From Sphingomonas liriopis (GTDB taxonomy: Bacteria > Pseudomonadota > Alphaproteobacteria > Sphingomonadales > Sphingomonadaceae), in assembly GCF_024211255.1 (NCBI RefSeq), contig NZ_JAMLDY010000009.1, positions 1 to 64,000 on the forward strand: DNA of 64,000 nucleotides. The letters run 5' to 3'. Positions 7,942 to 16,625 of this stretch are shown here, in pieces. The notes beneath the pieces are model-generated. The model was not told where the DNA came from, searched no databases, and saw nothing but the letters and a program-made list of their open reading frames with translations. The position numbers were made by a program, and so were the translations under genes. The first letter of the stretch is position 1, and each line of letters begins with the position of its first letter.

Positions 7942-9375
7942 ATGGCGCACGATTCCATGCTCAAGTTCGTCGCTCGGCCGCAGGCCTATCCGGCCAAGCG
8001 GGAGGCCGAGATCCGCGCGGAGGATTTCGCCGAGATCGCCGCGCGCTATGCGCCGCCGACGGCGGAGGATCAGGCCGGGCGCTGCTCGCAATGCGGCGTG
8101 CCCTATTGTTCGGTGCATTGCCCGCTGCACAATCATATCCCCGATTGGCTGCGACTGACCGCCGAGGGGCGGTTGCGCGAGGCGTACGAGCTGTCGAACA
8201 GCACCTCGACCATGCCCGAGATCTGCGGCCGCATCTGTCCGCAGGACCGGTTGTGCGAGGGCAATTGCGTGATCGAGTTCACCGGCCATGGCGCGGTGAC
8301 GATCGGATCGGTCGAGAAGTTCATCACCGACACCGCGTGGGAAGAGGGCTGGGTCGAGCCGCTGGTGCCGGGGCCGGCGCGGGGGCAGTCGGTGGCGGTG
8401 ATCGGTGCCGGCCCTGCAGGGCTGACCGCGGCGGAATATCTGCGTGGGCACGGTTATGAGGTGCACGTCTACGACCGGCACGATCGCGCCGGCGGGCTGC
8501 TGACCTATGGTATCCCCGGCTTCAAGCTCGAGAAGCCCGTCGTCATGCGCCGCGTCGAGCGGTTGAAGGCGGGCGGCATCGTATTCCACGAAGGCTTTTC
8601 GGTCGGCGAGCAGGCGAGCCTCGACGAGCTGCGCCAGCGGCACGACGCGGTGCTGATCGCAACCGGCGTCTACAAGGCACGTGCGCTCGATGTCGCCGGC
8701 GGCGACGACGGCCGCGTGGTGGCGGCGCTCGACTATCTGATCGCGTCGAACCGCAAGGGCTTCGGCGATGCGGTGCCGGCGTTCGACCAGGGCGGGCTCG
8801 ATGCGGCGGGCAAGCATGTCGTCGTGATCGGCGGCGGCGACACCGCGATGGACTGCGTCCGTACCGCGATCCGCCAGGGTGCGGCGTCGGTGAAATGCCT
8901 CTACCGCCGCGACCGCAAGAACATGCCGGGCAGCCAGCGCGAGGTGACCAACGCCGAGGAGGAGGGCGCCGAATTCGTCTGGCTCTCCGCCCCCGCGGCG
9001 TTCGACAGCGATGGCACGGTGCTTGCGCGCAAGATGCGCTTGGGTGCCCCCGACGCAAGCGGCCGCCGCGCGCCCGAGCCCGACCCGGCCGGCGATTTCA
9101 CGCTGCAGGCGGACCTCGTCGTCAAGGCGTTGGGTTTCGACGCCGAGGACCTGCCGGCGCTGTTCGGCGCGCCCGAACTTGGGGTGAGCCGCTGGGGCAC
9201 GGTACTGGTCGACGGCAAGACGCTGATGACCAGCCTCGACGGCGTCTTCGCGGCGGGCGACATCGTCCGCGGCGCGAGCCTCGTGGTCTGGGCGATCCGC
9301 GACGGCCGCGACGTGGCGGCGACGATGCACAAGTGGCTGAAGGCGAGGGCGAAGGCGGGAAGGGTGGCGGCGTGA
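7942..9375 (+). CDS. gltD: Glutamate synthase (NADPH) small subunit
   Basis: A 477-residue FAD protein that passes electrons from NADPH to the large GltB subunit for glutamate synthesis from glutamine and 2-oxoglutarate. The N-terminus carries the two cysteine clusters for [4Fe-4S] centres (CSQCGVPYC, then CGRICPQDRLCEGNC). Next come an FAD-binding GAGPAGL motif and an NADPH-binding GGGDTAMD motif. Length is normal. The aaggagg site fixes the start. Its stop overlaps the GTG start of a nucleotidyltransferase gene, placing a toxin-antitoxin-like pair between gltD and gltB. Confidence 0.96.
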   Translation: MAHDSMLKFVARPQAYPAKREAEIRAEDFAEIAARYAPPTAEDQAGRCSQCGVPYCSVHCPLHNHIPDWLRLTAEGRLREAYELSNSTSTMPEICGRICPQDRLCEGNCVIEFTGHGAVTIGSVEKFITDTAWEEGWVEPLVPGPARGQSVAVIGAGPAGLTAAEYLRGHGYEVHVYDRHDRAGGLLTYGIPGFKLEKPVVMRRVERLKAGGIVFHEGFSVGEQASLDELRQRHDAVLIATGVYKARALDVAGGDDGRVVAALDYLIASNRKGFGDAVPAFDQGGLDAAGKHVVVIGGGDTAMDCVRTAIRQGAASVKCLYRRDRKNMPGSQREVTNAEEEGAEFVWLSAPAAFDSDGTVLARKMRLGAPDASGRRAPEPDPAGDFTLQADLVVKALGFDAEDLPALFGAPELGVSRWGTVLVDGKTLMTSLDGVFAAGDIVRGASLVVWAIRDGRDVAATMHKWLKARAKAGRVAA

Positions 9376-9668
9376 GGCTGACCGCGGAAGAGGTGCAGGC
9401 GATCAAGGCGGCGGCACGGCGCGCCTTTGGCGCCGATGCCGTGGTTCGCTTGTTCGGTAGCCGCGTGGACGATGCGCGGCACGGTGGAGACATCGATCTC
9501 CACGTCGAACTGCCGGCAACCGTGAATTTTTCGTCCGCCAAGGAGGGCTTTCTCGATCGGCTGTTTGCCCGAATCGATCCGCAGCGGGTGGATGTCATCG
9601 CGACCGTGAAAGGGGCCACGCCTCGGCCGATCGAAGCGATCGCCTATCGCGACGGGATTGTGCTGTGA
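9372..9668 (+). CDS. mntA: MntA-like minimal nucleotidyltransferase (antitoxin candidate)
   Basis: A 98-residue protein consisting of one minimal nucleotidyltransferase domain. The active-site pattern is G29-S30 followed nine residues later by D40-I-D42, with another acidic residue in RVDVIA near residue 74. In characterised type VII toxin-antitoxin pairs, MntA inactivates the partner HEPN RNase HepT by adding AMP to a tyrosine. The canonical spacing is GSx10DxD, so one residue is missing here. It starts with GTG overlapping the gltD stop and its own stop overlaps the hepT start (both GTGA). GC is visibly lower than in the glt genes. The antitoxin role is inferred from the family and the partner. 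Confidence 0.82.
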   Translation: MRLTAEEVQAIKAAARRAFGADAVVRLFGSRVDDARHGGDIDLHVELPATVNFSSAKEGFLDRLFARIDPQRVDVIATVKGATPRPIEAIAYRDGIVL

Positions 9669-10147
9669 CGGAAGAGGGCGAAAAGGCGCTATTGCGTGAA
9701 TATCGTGAGACATGCGCACGGCTCGCGGTCGGGTTCGAGGATACCGCCGCACGGGTTGCCGCGATTGTGCCGTTGAGTGCGGCGACGATCGATCGTCTGC
9801 CCGTTGCCGATGAGACGATCGTGCTGGCGTACATCAAGCGCTTCGAACAGTTCGAGGATGCGCTCCACCGGACGCTCAAGGCGATCTCCAAAATCATGGA
9901 ACATGGCCGGATCGAGCGGCTGACGTCGGTCGATGTCACGCGTCGTGCCCACGCGCTGGGTATCCTAGACGATGAGAAGACTTGGGCCGATGCGGTTCGT
10001 GCCCGCAACGCGCTGGCGCATGAATATCCGCTCAATCCGCAGAAACGCGCCGAGCAGGTGAATGTCGCCTGGGCCATGCGCGACACACTGAACCACACAT
10101 GGGCGGCAATCGTCCGCTTCATCGACGAAGAAGGTCTGCTGCCATGA
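9665..10147 (+). CDS. hepT: HepT-like HEPN-domain RNase toxin candidate
   Basis: A 160-residue, mostly helical protein. It contains R114-N-A-L-A-H119-E-Y121, an exact Rx4HxY motif, the catalytic and modified-tyrosine motif of HepT toxins in HEPN/MNT pairs. The preceding gene encodes the matching nucleotidyltransferase. It starts with GTG overlapping the mntA stop; its TGA stop overlaps the gltB ATG. Sampled 60-base stretches are about 55-60% GC against 67-72% in gltD and gltB, which suggests a later insertion. HepT homologues cut RNA or trim tRNA; the target here is unknown. It might instead have become a regulator of glt expression. Confidence 0.82.
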   Translation: MTEEGEKALLREYRETCARLAVGFEDTAARVAAIVPLSAATIDRLPVADETIVLAYIKRFEQFEDALHRTLKAISKIMEHGRIERLTSVDVTRRAHALGILDDEKTWADAVRARNALAHEYPLNPQKRAEQVNVAWAMRDTLNHTWAAIVRFIDEEGLLP

Positions 10148-13100
10148 CCGATGCCCTCCTGACGACCGATCCCATGAAGACCGACCAGCGCGCCTATCTC
10201 GCCGAACACGGCATGTACCGTCCCGACAGCGAGGGCGATGCCTGCGGCGTCGGCCTCGTCGCCGCCACCGACGGGCGCGCGTCGCGGCGCGTCGTCCAGT
10301 CGGCGGTCGATGCATTGAAGGCGGTGTGGCACCGCGGCGCGGTCGATGCCGACGGCAAGACGGGCGATGGCGCCGGCATCCACATCGACCTGCCGCACCG
10401 CTTCTTCGACGATGCGGTCGTCGCCTCGGGGCACAAGGTGCTGCCCAACCGGCTCGCGGTGGGCATGATCTTCCTGCCGCGCACCGATCTCGGCGCGCAG
10501 GAGAATTGCCGCACGATCGTCGAGAGCGCGATCATCGAGGCGGGCTATACGATCTACGGCTGGCGGCAGGTGCCGGTGGACGTGTCGGTGATCGGCCTGA
10601 AGGCGCAGACGACGCGCCCCGAGATCGAGCAGATCATGATCGCCGGGCCGCTGCCCGACGAGGTTTCCGCGGCCGAGTTCGAGAAGAACCTGTATCTGGT
10701 GCGCCGCCGGATCGAGAAGCGCGTCATCGCCGCGCAGATCCAGGGCTTCTACGTCTGCTCGCTGTCGTGCCGCTCGATCGTCTACAAGGGGCTGTTCCTC
10801 GCCGAATCGCTGTCGGTCTTCTATCCCGACCTGCAGGACCAGCGCTTCGAATCGCGCGTCGCGATCTTCCACCAGCGCTATTCGACCAACACCTTTCCGC
10901 AATGGTGGCTGGCGCAGCCGTTCCGCTGTCTTGCCCACAATGGCGAGATCAACACGGTGCGGGGCAACAAGAACTGGATGCTCAGCCACGAGATCCGCAT
11001 GGCGTCCCTCGCGTTCGGCGACAATTCGGAGGACATCAAGCCGGTGATCCCCGCCGGCGCGTCCGACACCGCCGCGTTGGATGCGGTGTTCGAGGCGATC
11101 TGCCGCTCAGGGAGAGACGCGCCGACCGCCAAGCTGATGCTGGTGCCCGAGGCGACCGGCGCCGACACGCCCGAAAACCATGCCGCGATGTACAATTACT
11201 TGGCTTCCGTCATGGAGCCGTGGGACGGCCCCGCGGCGCTGGCGATGACCGACGGGCGCTGGGCGGTGGCGGGCGTCGATCGCAACGCGCTGCGCCCGCT
11301 GCGCTATACGCAGACGTCGGACGGACTGCTGATCGTCGGGTCGGAGACCGGCATGGTGCCCGTCCCCGAATCGACCGTCGTCGCCAAGGGGCGGCTGGGG
11401 CCGGGGCAGATGATCGCGGTCGACCTCGACGAAGGCCGGGTGATGAACGACCGCGCCGTCAAGGACCGGATCAGCGGCGAGCATGATTACCCGGCGATGA
11501 TCGGCGAATTCCACACGCTCGACGATTTGCCCGAGGTCGCCGAGGCGGTGGTGCGCTTCGATCGTCCCGAACTGGCGCGGCGGCAGGTCGCGGCGGGGCA
11601 GACGCTCGAGGACATGGAGCTGATCCTGTCGCCGATGGTCGAGACCGCCAAGGAAGCGATCGGATCGATGGGCGACGACACCCCGCTCGCCGTCATCAGC
11701 GACAAGCCGCGGCTCATCAGCCAGTTCTTCCGCCAGAATTTCAGCCAGGTGACGAACCCGCCGATCGATCCGCTGCGCGAGCGCTACGTGATGAGCCTCA
11801 AGACGCGGTTCGGCAATCTCGCCAACATCCTAGATACCGAGGACCAGCGCGACCGCGTGCTGGTGCTCGATTCGCCGGTGCTGACGGGTCAACATTGGGC
11901 GCGACTGAAGGCGCATTTCGCGCGTACCGCGACCGAGATCGACTGCACCTTCGACGCCGAGGGTGGCCCGGAGAAATTGCGCGCGGCGATCCAGCGCATC
12001 CGCAACGAGGCCGAACAGGCGGTGCGGCAGGGCAAGAGCGAACTGTTCCTGACCGACGAGCACGTCTCCGAAGACCGGATCGCGATCGCCGGCGTGCTGG
12101 CGGCGGCGGCGGTGCATACGCATCTCGTCCGTCGGGGCCTGCGCTCCTACGCCTCGATCAACGTGCGCTCGGCCGAATGTCTCGACACGCATTATTATGC
12201 GGTGCTGATCGGTGTCGGCGCGACGACGGTGAATGCCTATCTGGCCGAAGCGGCGATCGTCGACCGGCAGGCGCGCGGGCTGTTCGGCGACCTGAGCCTG
12301 GACGAATGCCTCAAGCGGCATCGCTATGCGATCGAGGAGGGCCTGCTCAAGATCATGAGCAAGATGGGGATCGCGGTGATCTCCTCGTACCGCGGCGGCT
12401 ATAATTTCGAGGCGGTCGGTCTCAGCCGCAGTCTGGTCAACGACCTGTTCCCCAGCATGCCCGCCAAGATCAGTGGCGAGGGCTATAATTCGCTCCATTA
12501 CAGCGCCTTGGTCCGCCACGAGCTGGCCTGGGACGAGGCGGTCGCCAAGCTGCCGATCGGCGGCTTCTATCGCCAGCGCCACACCGGCGAGACGCATGCC
12601 TATTCGGCGCAGCTGATGCACCTGCTGCAGACCGCGGTGTCGACCGACAGCTATACCAGCTATCTGCAGTTCAGCCGCGGCGTCGCCGATCTGCCGCCGG
12701 TCTATCTGCGCGATCTGCTCCAGTTCAATTTCCCGAGCGAAGGCGTACCGGTCGATCAGGTCGAGGCGATCACCGAGATCCGCAAGCGCTTCGTGACCCC
12801 GGGCATGTCGCTCGGTGCGTTGAGTCCTGAGGCGCACGAGACGCTGGCGATCGCGATGAACCGCATCGGCGCCAAGGCGGTGTCGGGCGAGGGCGGCGAG
12901 GATGTGAAGCGCTTCAAGCCTTACGAAAACGGCGACAATGCCAATTCGACGATCAAGCAGATCGCCAGCGGCCGGTTCGGCGTCACCGCCGAATATCTGG
13001 GCGCCTGCGAGGAGATCGAGATCAAGGTCGCGCAGGGCGCCAAGCCCGGCGAGGGTGGGCAGCTGCCCGGCTTCAAGGTGACCGAGTTCATCGCCAAGCT

Positions 13101-14679
13101 GCGCCATGCGACGCCGGGGGTGACGCTCATCAGCCCGCCGCCGCACCATGACATCTATTCGATCGAAGACTTGGCGCAGCTCATCTACGACCTCAAGCAG
13201 ATCAACCCGCGCGCGCGGGTGTGCGTCAAGCTGGTCAGCTCGTCGGGGATCGGCACCGTTGCCGCCGGCGTCGCCAAGGCGCACGCGGACGTCATCCTGA
13301 TCGCCGGCCATGTCGGCGGCACCGGCGCGTCGCCCCAGACCAGCGTCAAATATGCCGGCACGCCGTGGGAGATGGGCCTCAGCGAGGTCAATCAGGTGCT
13401 GACCCTCAACGGCCTGCGCGGCCGGGTGCGGTTGCGCACGGACGGCGGGCTCAAGACCGGGCGCGACATCGTCATCGCCGCGATCCTCGGCGCCGAGGAA
13501 TATGGCATCGGCACGCTGAGCCTCGTCGCGATGGGCTGCATCATGGTGCGCCAGTGCCATAGCAACACCTGCCCGGTCGGCGTCTGCACGCAGGATCAAG
13601 CGCTGCGCGACAAGTTCGTCGGCACGCCGGAGAAAGTCATCAACCTGATGACCTTCATCGCCGAGGAGGTGCGCGACATCCTCGCACGTCTGGGCGTCAA
13701 GAGCCTCGACGAGGTGATCGGGCGGACGGAGTTCCTGCGCCAGGTCAGTCGCGGCGCCGAGCATCTCGACGACCTCGATCTCAACCCGATTCTCGCCAAG
13801 GTCGACGCGACCGACGCCGAGCGCCGCTTCTCGCTGTCGACCTTCCGCAACGAGGTCCCCGACAGCCTTGACGCGCAGATCATCAAGGATGCGGCGGCGG
13901 TGTTCAGCCGCGGCGAGAAGATGCAGCTCACCTATTCGGTGCGCAACACGCACCGCGCGGTCGGCACGCGGCTGTCGAGCGAGGTCACCCGCCGTTTCGG
14001 GATGAGCAAGCTCGCCGACGGTCACGTCACCGTCCGGCTGCGCGGGTCGGCCGGGCAGAGCCTCGGCGCGTTCCTCTGCAAGGGCATCACGCTCGAGGTG
14101 TTCGGCGATGCCAACGACTATGTCGGCAAGGGGCTGTCGGGCGGCATCATCGTGCTGCGCCCGGCGGTATCCTCGCCATTGGCGAGCCAGGACAATACCA
14201 TCCTCGGCAACACCGTGCTGTACGGCGCGACCTCGGGGACGCTGCTCGCCGCGGGGCAGGCGGGCGAGCGGTTCGCGGTGCGCAATTCGGGCGCGACCGT
14301 GGTGGTGGAAGGCTGCGGCGCCAACGGCTGCGAGTATATGACCGGCGGCGTCGCGGTATTGCTTGGGAAGGTCGGCCAGAATTTCGGCGCGGGCATGACC
14401 GGGGGCATGGCCTTCGTCTACGATCCCGACGGCGAATTCGCGGCGCGCGCCAATCCGGAGAACATCGTCTGGCAGCGGCTCGCCTCGGCGCATTGGGAAA
14501 GCGTGCTGCGCGACCTCGTCGAGCGTCACGCCACCGCGACCGACAGCAAATGGTCGAAGGGCCTGCTCGCCGACTGGGACCGGATCGCCGGCGACTTCTG
14601 GCAGGTGGTGCCGAAGGAGATGCTGTCGCGGCAGACCTATCCGCTCGACGACAGCGTGGCGCTGGAGGCGGCGGAATAG
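10144..14679 (+). CDS. gltB: Glutamate synthase (NADPH) large subunit
   Basis: A 1511-residue enzyme with an N-terminal class II glutamine amidotransferase domain, a central domain, an FMN/[3Fe-4S] synthase domain and a C-terminal GXGXG beta-helix domain. The catalytic nucleophile is Cys34 in DACGVGLV, so a 33-residue propeptide is presumably removed. The Fe-S cysteines are in MGCIMVRQCHSNTCPVGVC; the C-terminal repeats contain GATSGTLLAAGQAGERF. It works with GltD. The ATG at 10144 is fixed by its overlap with the hepT stop; the open frame runs slightly further upstream inside hepT. Length is normal, with no sign of damage. Confidence 0.97.
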   Translation: MTDALLTTDPMKTDQRAYLAEHGMYRPDSEGDACGVGLVAATDGRASRRVVQSAVDALKAVWHRGAVDADGKTGDGAGIHIDLPHRFFDDAVVASGHKVLPNRLAVGMIFLPRTDLGAQENCRTIVESAIIEAGYTIYGWRQVPVDVSVIGLKAQTTRPEIEQIMIAGPLPDEVSAAEFEKNLYLVRRRIEKRVIAAQIQGFYVCSLSCRSIVYKGLFLAESLSVFYPDLQDQRFESRVAIFHQRYSTNTFPQWWLAQPFRCLAHNGEINTVRGNKNWMLSHEIRMASLAFGDNSEDIKPVIPAGASDTAALDAVFEAICRSGRDAPTAKLMLVPEATGADTPENHAAMYNYLASVMEPWDGPAALAMTDGRWAVAGVDRNALRPLRYTQTSDGLLIVGSETGMVPVPESTVVAKGRLGPGQMIAVDLDEGRVMNDRAVKDRISGEHDYPAMIGEFHTLDDLPEVAEAVVRFDRPELARRQVAAGQTLEDMELILSPMVETAKEAIGSMGDDTPLAVISDKPRLISQFFRQNFSQVTNPPIDPLRERYVMSLKTRFGNLANILDTEDQRDRVLVLDSPVLTGQHWARLKAHFARTATEIDCTFDAEGGPEKLRAAIQRIRNEAEQAVRQGKSELFLTDEHVSEDRIAIAGVLAAAAVHTHLVRRGLRSYASINVRSAECLDTHYYAVLIGVGATTVNAYLAEAAIVDRQARGLFGDLSLDECLKRHRYAIEEGLLKIMSKMGIAVISSYRGGYNFEAVGLSRSLVNDLFPSMPAKISGEGYNSLHYSALVRHELAWDEAVAKLPIGGFYRQRHTGETHAYSAQLMHLLQTAVSTDSYTSYLQFSRGVADLPPVYLRDLLQFNFPSEGVPVDQVEAITEIRKRFVTPGMSLGALSPEAHETLAIAMNRIGAKAVSGEGGEDVKRFKPYENGDNANSTIKQIASGRFGVTAEYLGACEEIEIKVAQGAKPGEGGQLPGFKVTEFIAKLRHATPGVTLISPPPHHDIYSIEDLAQLIYDLKQINPRARVCVKLVSSSGIGTVAAGVAKAHADVILIAGHVGGTGASPQTSVKYAGTPWEMGLSEVNQVLTLNGLRGRVRLRTDGGLKTGRDIVIAAILGAEEYGIGTLSLVAMGCIMVRQCHSNTCPVGVCTQDQALRDKFVGTPEKVINLMTFIAEEVRDILARLGVKSLDEVIGRTEFLRQVSRGAEHLDDLDLNPILAKVDATDAERRFSLSTFRNEVPDSLDAQIIKDAAAVFSRGEKMQLTYSVRNTHRAVGTRLSSEVTRRFGMSKLADGHVTVRLRGSAGQSLGAFLCKGITLEVFGDANDYVGKGLSGGIIVLRPAVSSPLASQDNTILGNTVLYGATSGTLLAAGQAGERFAVRNSGATVVVEGCGANGCEYMTGGVAVLLGKVGQNFGAGMTGGMAFVYDPDGEFAARANPENIVWQRLASAHWESVLRDLVERHATATDSKWSKGLLADWDRIAGDFWQVVPKEMLSRQTYPLDDSVALEAAE

Positions 14680-14696
14680 GACCGACCCCCGTCTCC

Positions 14697-14787
14697 CGTT
14701 CGTGTCGAGCCTGTCGAAGCACCTGTCTCCACAAGCGGCATCGTGCCTGTGGAAACCAGCCTTTCGACAGGCTCAGGGCGAACGGGG
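14697..14787. repeat. Palindromic repeat family A, copy 1
   Basis: Long inverted repeat with arms of the form cgttcg(tgtc)gagcctgtcgaag and cttcgacaggctcagggcgaacg. It lies 17 bases past the gltB stop and is likely a terminator. Other copies are at 25914, 32971, 59678 and 63460. This copy has a 20-30-base spacer unlike the others. Confidence 0.85.
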
Positions 14788-14925
14788 TGGGAGGCGAGGT
14801 CCGCGCGACGTCGCAAAGCAGAAGCCGAGTTGGATGACGATGCCCGTTGCCGAAGTCCGGCCTCGATATCCGGGTTGATCGATTCGCACCACGCCGTCGA
14901 CGATCGTCACGCCCGCCTCGTCCAT
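14773..14925 (-). CDS. Possible small protein ending in repeat A
   Basis: A 50-codon frame starts with ATG at 14925, preceded by a strong ggaggg site eight bases upstream and a tataag box about 30 bases upstream. The product begins MDEAGVTIVDGVVRIDQPGY and has no recognised family. Its last codons and stop lie within repeat A, so it may be a gene truncated by repeat insertion or a chance frame. It is divergent from fzlA. Confidence 0.3.
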   Translation of the reverse strand: MDEAGVTIVDGVVRIDQPGYRGRTSATGIVIQLGFCFATSRGPRLPPRSP

Positions 14926-14966
14926 CGCCGCTTCCCTCCAAACCCTCCTGCTTATAACACGGTCGC

Positions 14967-15641
14967 ATGTGGCAGCTTTACCAATTCCCCCTGTGTCCGT
15001 TCAGCCGCAAGGTGCGCCTGCTGCTCGGCGAGAAGGGCATCGGCTATGAGCTGGTGCGCGAATCGCCGTGGGACCGGCGCGACGAGTTCATGGACATGAA
15101 CCCTGCCGGCGAGACGCCGGTGATGGTCGACGCGAGCCGCCCCGGCGCGCCGCTGATCGATTCGATGGCGATCTGCGAATATTTCGAGGAGACGGTCGAC
15201 AAGGCGGCGACGATCAACGGCACCGCCGCCAACCGCGCCGAGATCCGCCGGCTGGTCAGCTGGTTCGACACGCATTTCTACCGCGACGTCACCGGGCCGC
15301 TGCTCCACGAGCGCGTCGTCAAGCGGCTCGCGCACCGCGCCGCGCCCGATGCCAAGGGGCTGCGCGAGGCGATGAAGGCGGCGGTCAGCCATCTCGACTA
15401 TACAGATTATCTGCTCGATCACCGCAACTGGCTGGGCGGTGCGACGATGAGCCTCGCCGATCTCGCCGCGGCGGCGCAGATTTCGGTCGCCGACTATCTC
15501 GGCGGGATCGACTGGAAGGGGCATGACCAGACCGCGCGCTGGTATCGCGGCTTCAAGAGCCGGCCGAGCTTCCGGCCGTTGCTGTCCGAGCGGATGGAGA
15601 TGATCGGGCCACCGGCGCATTACGACAATGTCGACTTCTGA
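14967..15641 (+). CDS. fzlA: FzlA-like GST-fold cell-division protein
   Basis: A 224-residue glutathione S-transferase-fold protein. The N-terminal thioredoxin-like half starts MWQLYQFPLCPFSRKVRL and contains ESPWDRRDEF and NPAGETPVM. The C-terminal helical half ends with FKSRPSFRPLL and a tail PPAHYDNVDF, which resembles the conserved tail of alphaproteobacterial FzlA. FzlA binds FtsZ and promotes curved filaments and constriction; it is not thought to be an active GST. Assignment rests on overall resemblance and the tail; a generic GST is the alternative. The next gene overlaps its end by 14 bases. Confidence 0.75.
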   Translation: MWQLYQFPLCPFSRKVRLLLGEKGIGYELVRESPWDRRDEFMDMNPAGETPVMVDASRPGAPLIDSMAICEYFEETVDKAATINGTAANRAEIRRLVSWFDTHFYRDVTGPLLHERVVKRLAHRAAPDAKGLREAMKAAVSHLDYTDYLLDHRNWLGGATMSLADLAAAAQISVADYLGGIDWKGHDQTARWYRGFKSRPSFRPLLSERMEMIGPPAHYDNVDF

Positions 15642-15975
15642 GCCGCTGACCTTCGCCGATTTCGAACGCGTCGATATCCGTGTCGGCACGATCGTCGCGG
15701 CCGAACCCTTTCCGGAGGCGCGCAAGCCGGCGATCAAGCTGCGCATCGATTTCGGCGAGGGCTTGGGCGTGAAGAAGTCGTCGGCACAGATCACCGATCA
15801 TTACACGCCGGAGGCACTGGTCGGGCGGCAGGTGGCGGCAGTGGTCAATTTTCCGCCGCGGCAGATCGGGCCGTTCATGTCCGAGGTGCTGACGCTCGGC
15901 TTTCCGGATGCGGACGGCAAGGTGGTGTTGATCGGGCCGAGTATTGCGGTGCCGAATGGCGGGCGTTTGTTCTGA
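15628..15975 (+). CDS. csaA: tRNA-binding domain protein, CsaA-like
   Basis: A 115-residue single OB-fold protein of the EMAP/Trbp111 tRNA-binding family. The text FERVDIRVGTIVAAEPFPEARKPA near the start and the end VVLIGPSIAVPNGGRLF are typical of CsaA and YgjH. Such proteins bind the tRNA elbow and were described as export-related chaperones; the precise role is unsettled. Its ATG lies inside the last codons of fzlA, so the two are translationally coupled. Confidence 0.85.
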   Translation: MSTSEPLTFADFERVDIRVGTIVAAEPFPEARKPAIKLRIDFGEGLGVKKSSAQITDHYTPEALVGRQVAAVVNFPPRQIGPFMSEVLTLGFPDADGKVVLIGPSIAVPNGGRLF

Positions 15976-16030
15976 TACCCCCGACCGGCCTGGCGTCCGA
16001 TTAGGCCGGCATGGCATCCCCCAAACCGAT

Positions 16031-16138
16031 CGTCACCCCGGACTTGTTCCGGGGTCCACCGGGCCGCGGGCCTACGGTCTCACCTACAGCTGCACGCCTC
16101 GCCGCAGAGTGGACCCCGGAACAAGTCCGGGGTGACGG
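16031..16138. repeat. Palindromic repeat family B, copy 1
   Basis: The two arms are gtcaccccggacttgttccg plus gggtccac and its exact complement, gtggaccccggaacaagtcc plus ggggtgac, with a variable middle of about 50 bases. It sits between the convergent csaA and DUF1810 genes and could terminate both. Other copies are at 38347, 42492 and 43762. Confidence 0.9.
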
Positions 16139-16163
16139 AGGGAGGGGGAGAGGTCGGGGCGTC

Positions 16164-16583
16164 TCACTCCCGTTTCAGCAACGCCAGCGTCGCCGGATCA
16201 CGCACTCCGTCGAAGAACCGGTCCAGCGCCGCCTCGAACGGTGCGGCATCGTCCGCCACCGCCGCGAACAGCGTCAGCGACGAGCGCAGCTTGATCGCGT
16301 CGATGCCGCCGAAGATCGCCTCCGCGCTGCCCGCCGCCGCGGTCGCGGCGTGCGTCGCAGCGATCAGCCGGGGTCCGAGCAGCGGGTGCGCCAGATAGGC
16401 GCGCGCTTCGTCCGCCCCCGCGATCGCGTAGAAACGCGCGGTGTCGCTGCGGCCGAGGCCGGCGATCTGCGGAAAGACGAACCACATCCAGTGGCTGGTC
16501 TTGCGTCCGCGGCGCAGTTCGATGAGCGCCTGATCGTAGGATGCTGCCTGCGCAGCGACGAAACGGTCGAGATCGTAAGCCAT
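16164..16583 (-). CDS. DUF1810 family protein
   Basis: A 139-residue protein beginning MAYDLDRFVAAQAASYDQAL, followed by the family signature GRKTSHWMWFVFPQIAGLG and, later, YLAHPLLGPRL. This matches DUF1810 (COG5579), sometimes labelled calpastatin-like, with no established biochemical function. It is divergent from the lipoprotein gene 42 bp away and convergent with csaA across repeat B. Confidence 0.88.
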   Translation of the reverse strand: MAYDLDRFVAAQAASYDQALIELRRGRKTSHWMWFVFPQIAGLGRSDTARFYAIAGADEARAYLAHPLLGPRLIAATHAATAAAGSAEAIFGGIDAIKLRSSLTLFAAVADDAAPFEAALDRFFDGVRDPATLALLKRE

Positions 16584-16625
16584 CGTGGCAGGCAACCGCC
16601 GGGCGGCTCGCCGCGTTCCACCACC

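Noticed and set aside
6019-9330. 1103-codon minus-strand frame opposite the NDUFA9-like, uppP and gltD genes
   Set aside because: High-GC shadow frame rich in Arg, His and Asp with no domain; the plus-strand genes are clear families.
9372-10147. MntA and HepT frames as extra domains of GltD or GltB
   Set aside because: Each has its own start and stop in a different frame, and GltD and GltB are complete without them.
11830-14529. 899-codon minus-strand frame opposite gltB
   Set aside because: Antisense shadow of a fully recognisable gltB.
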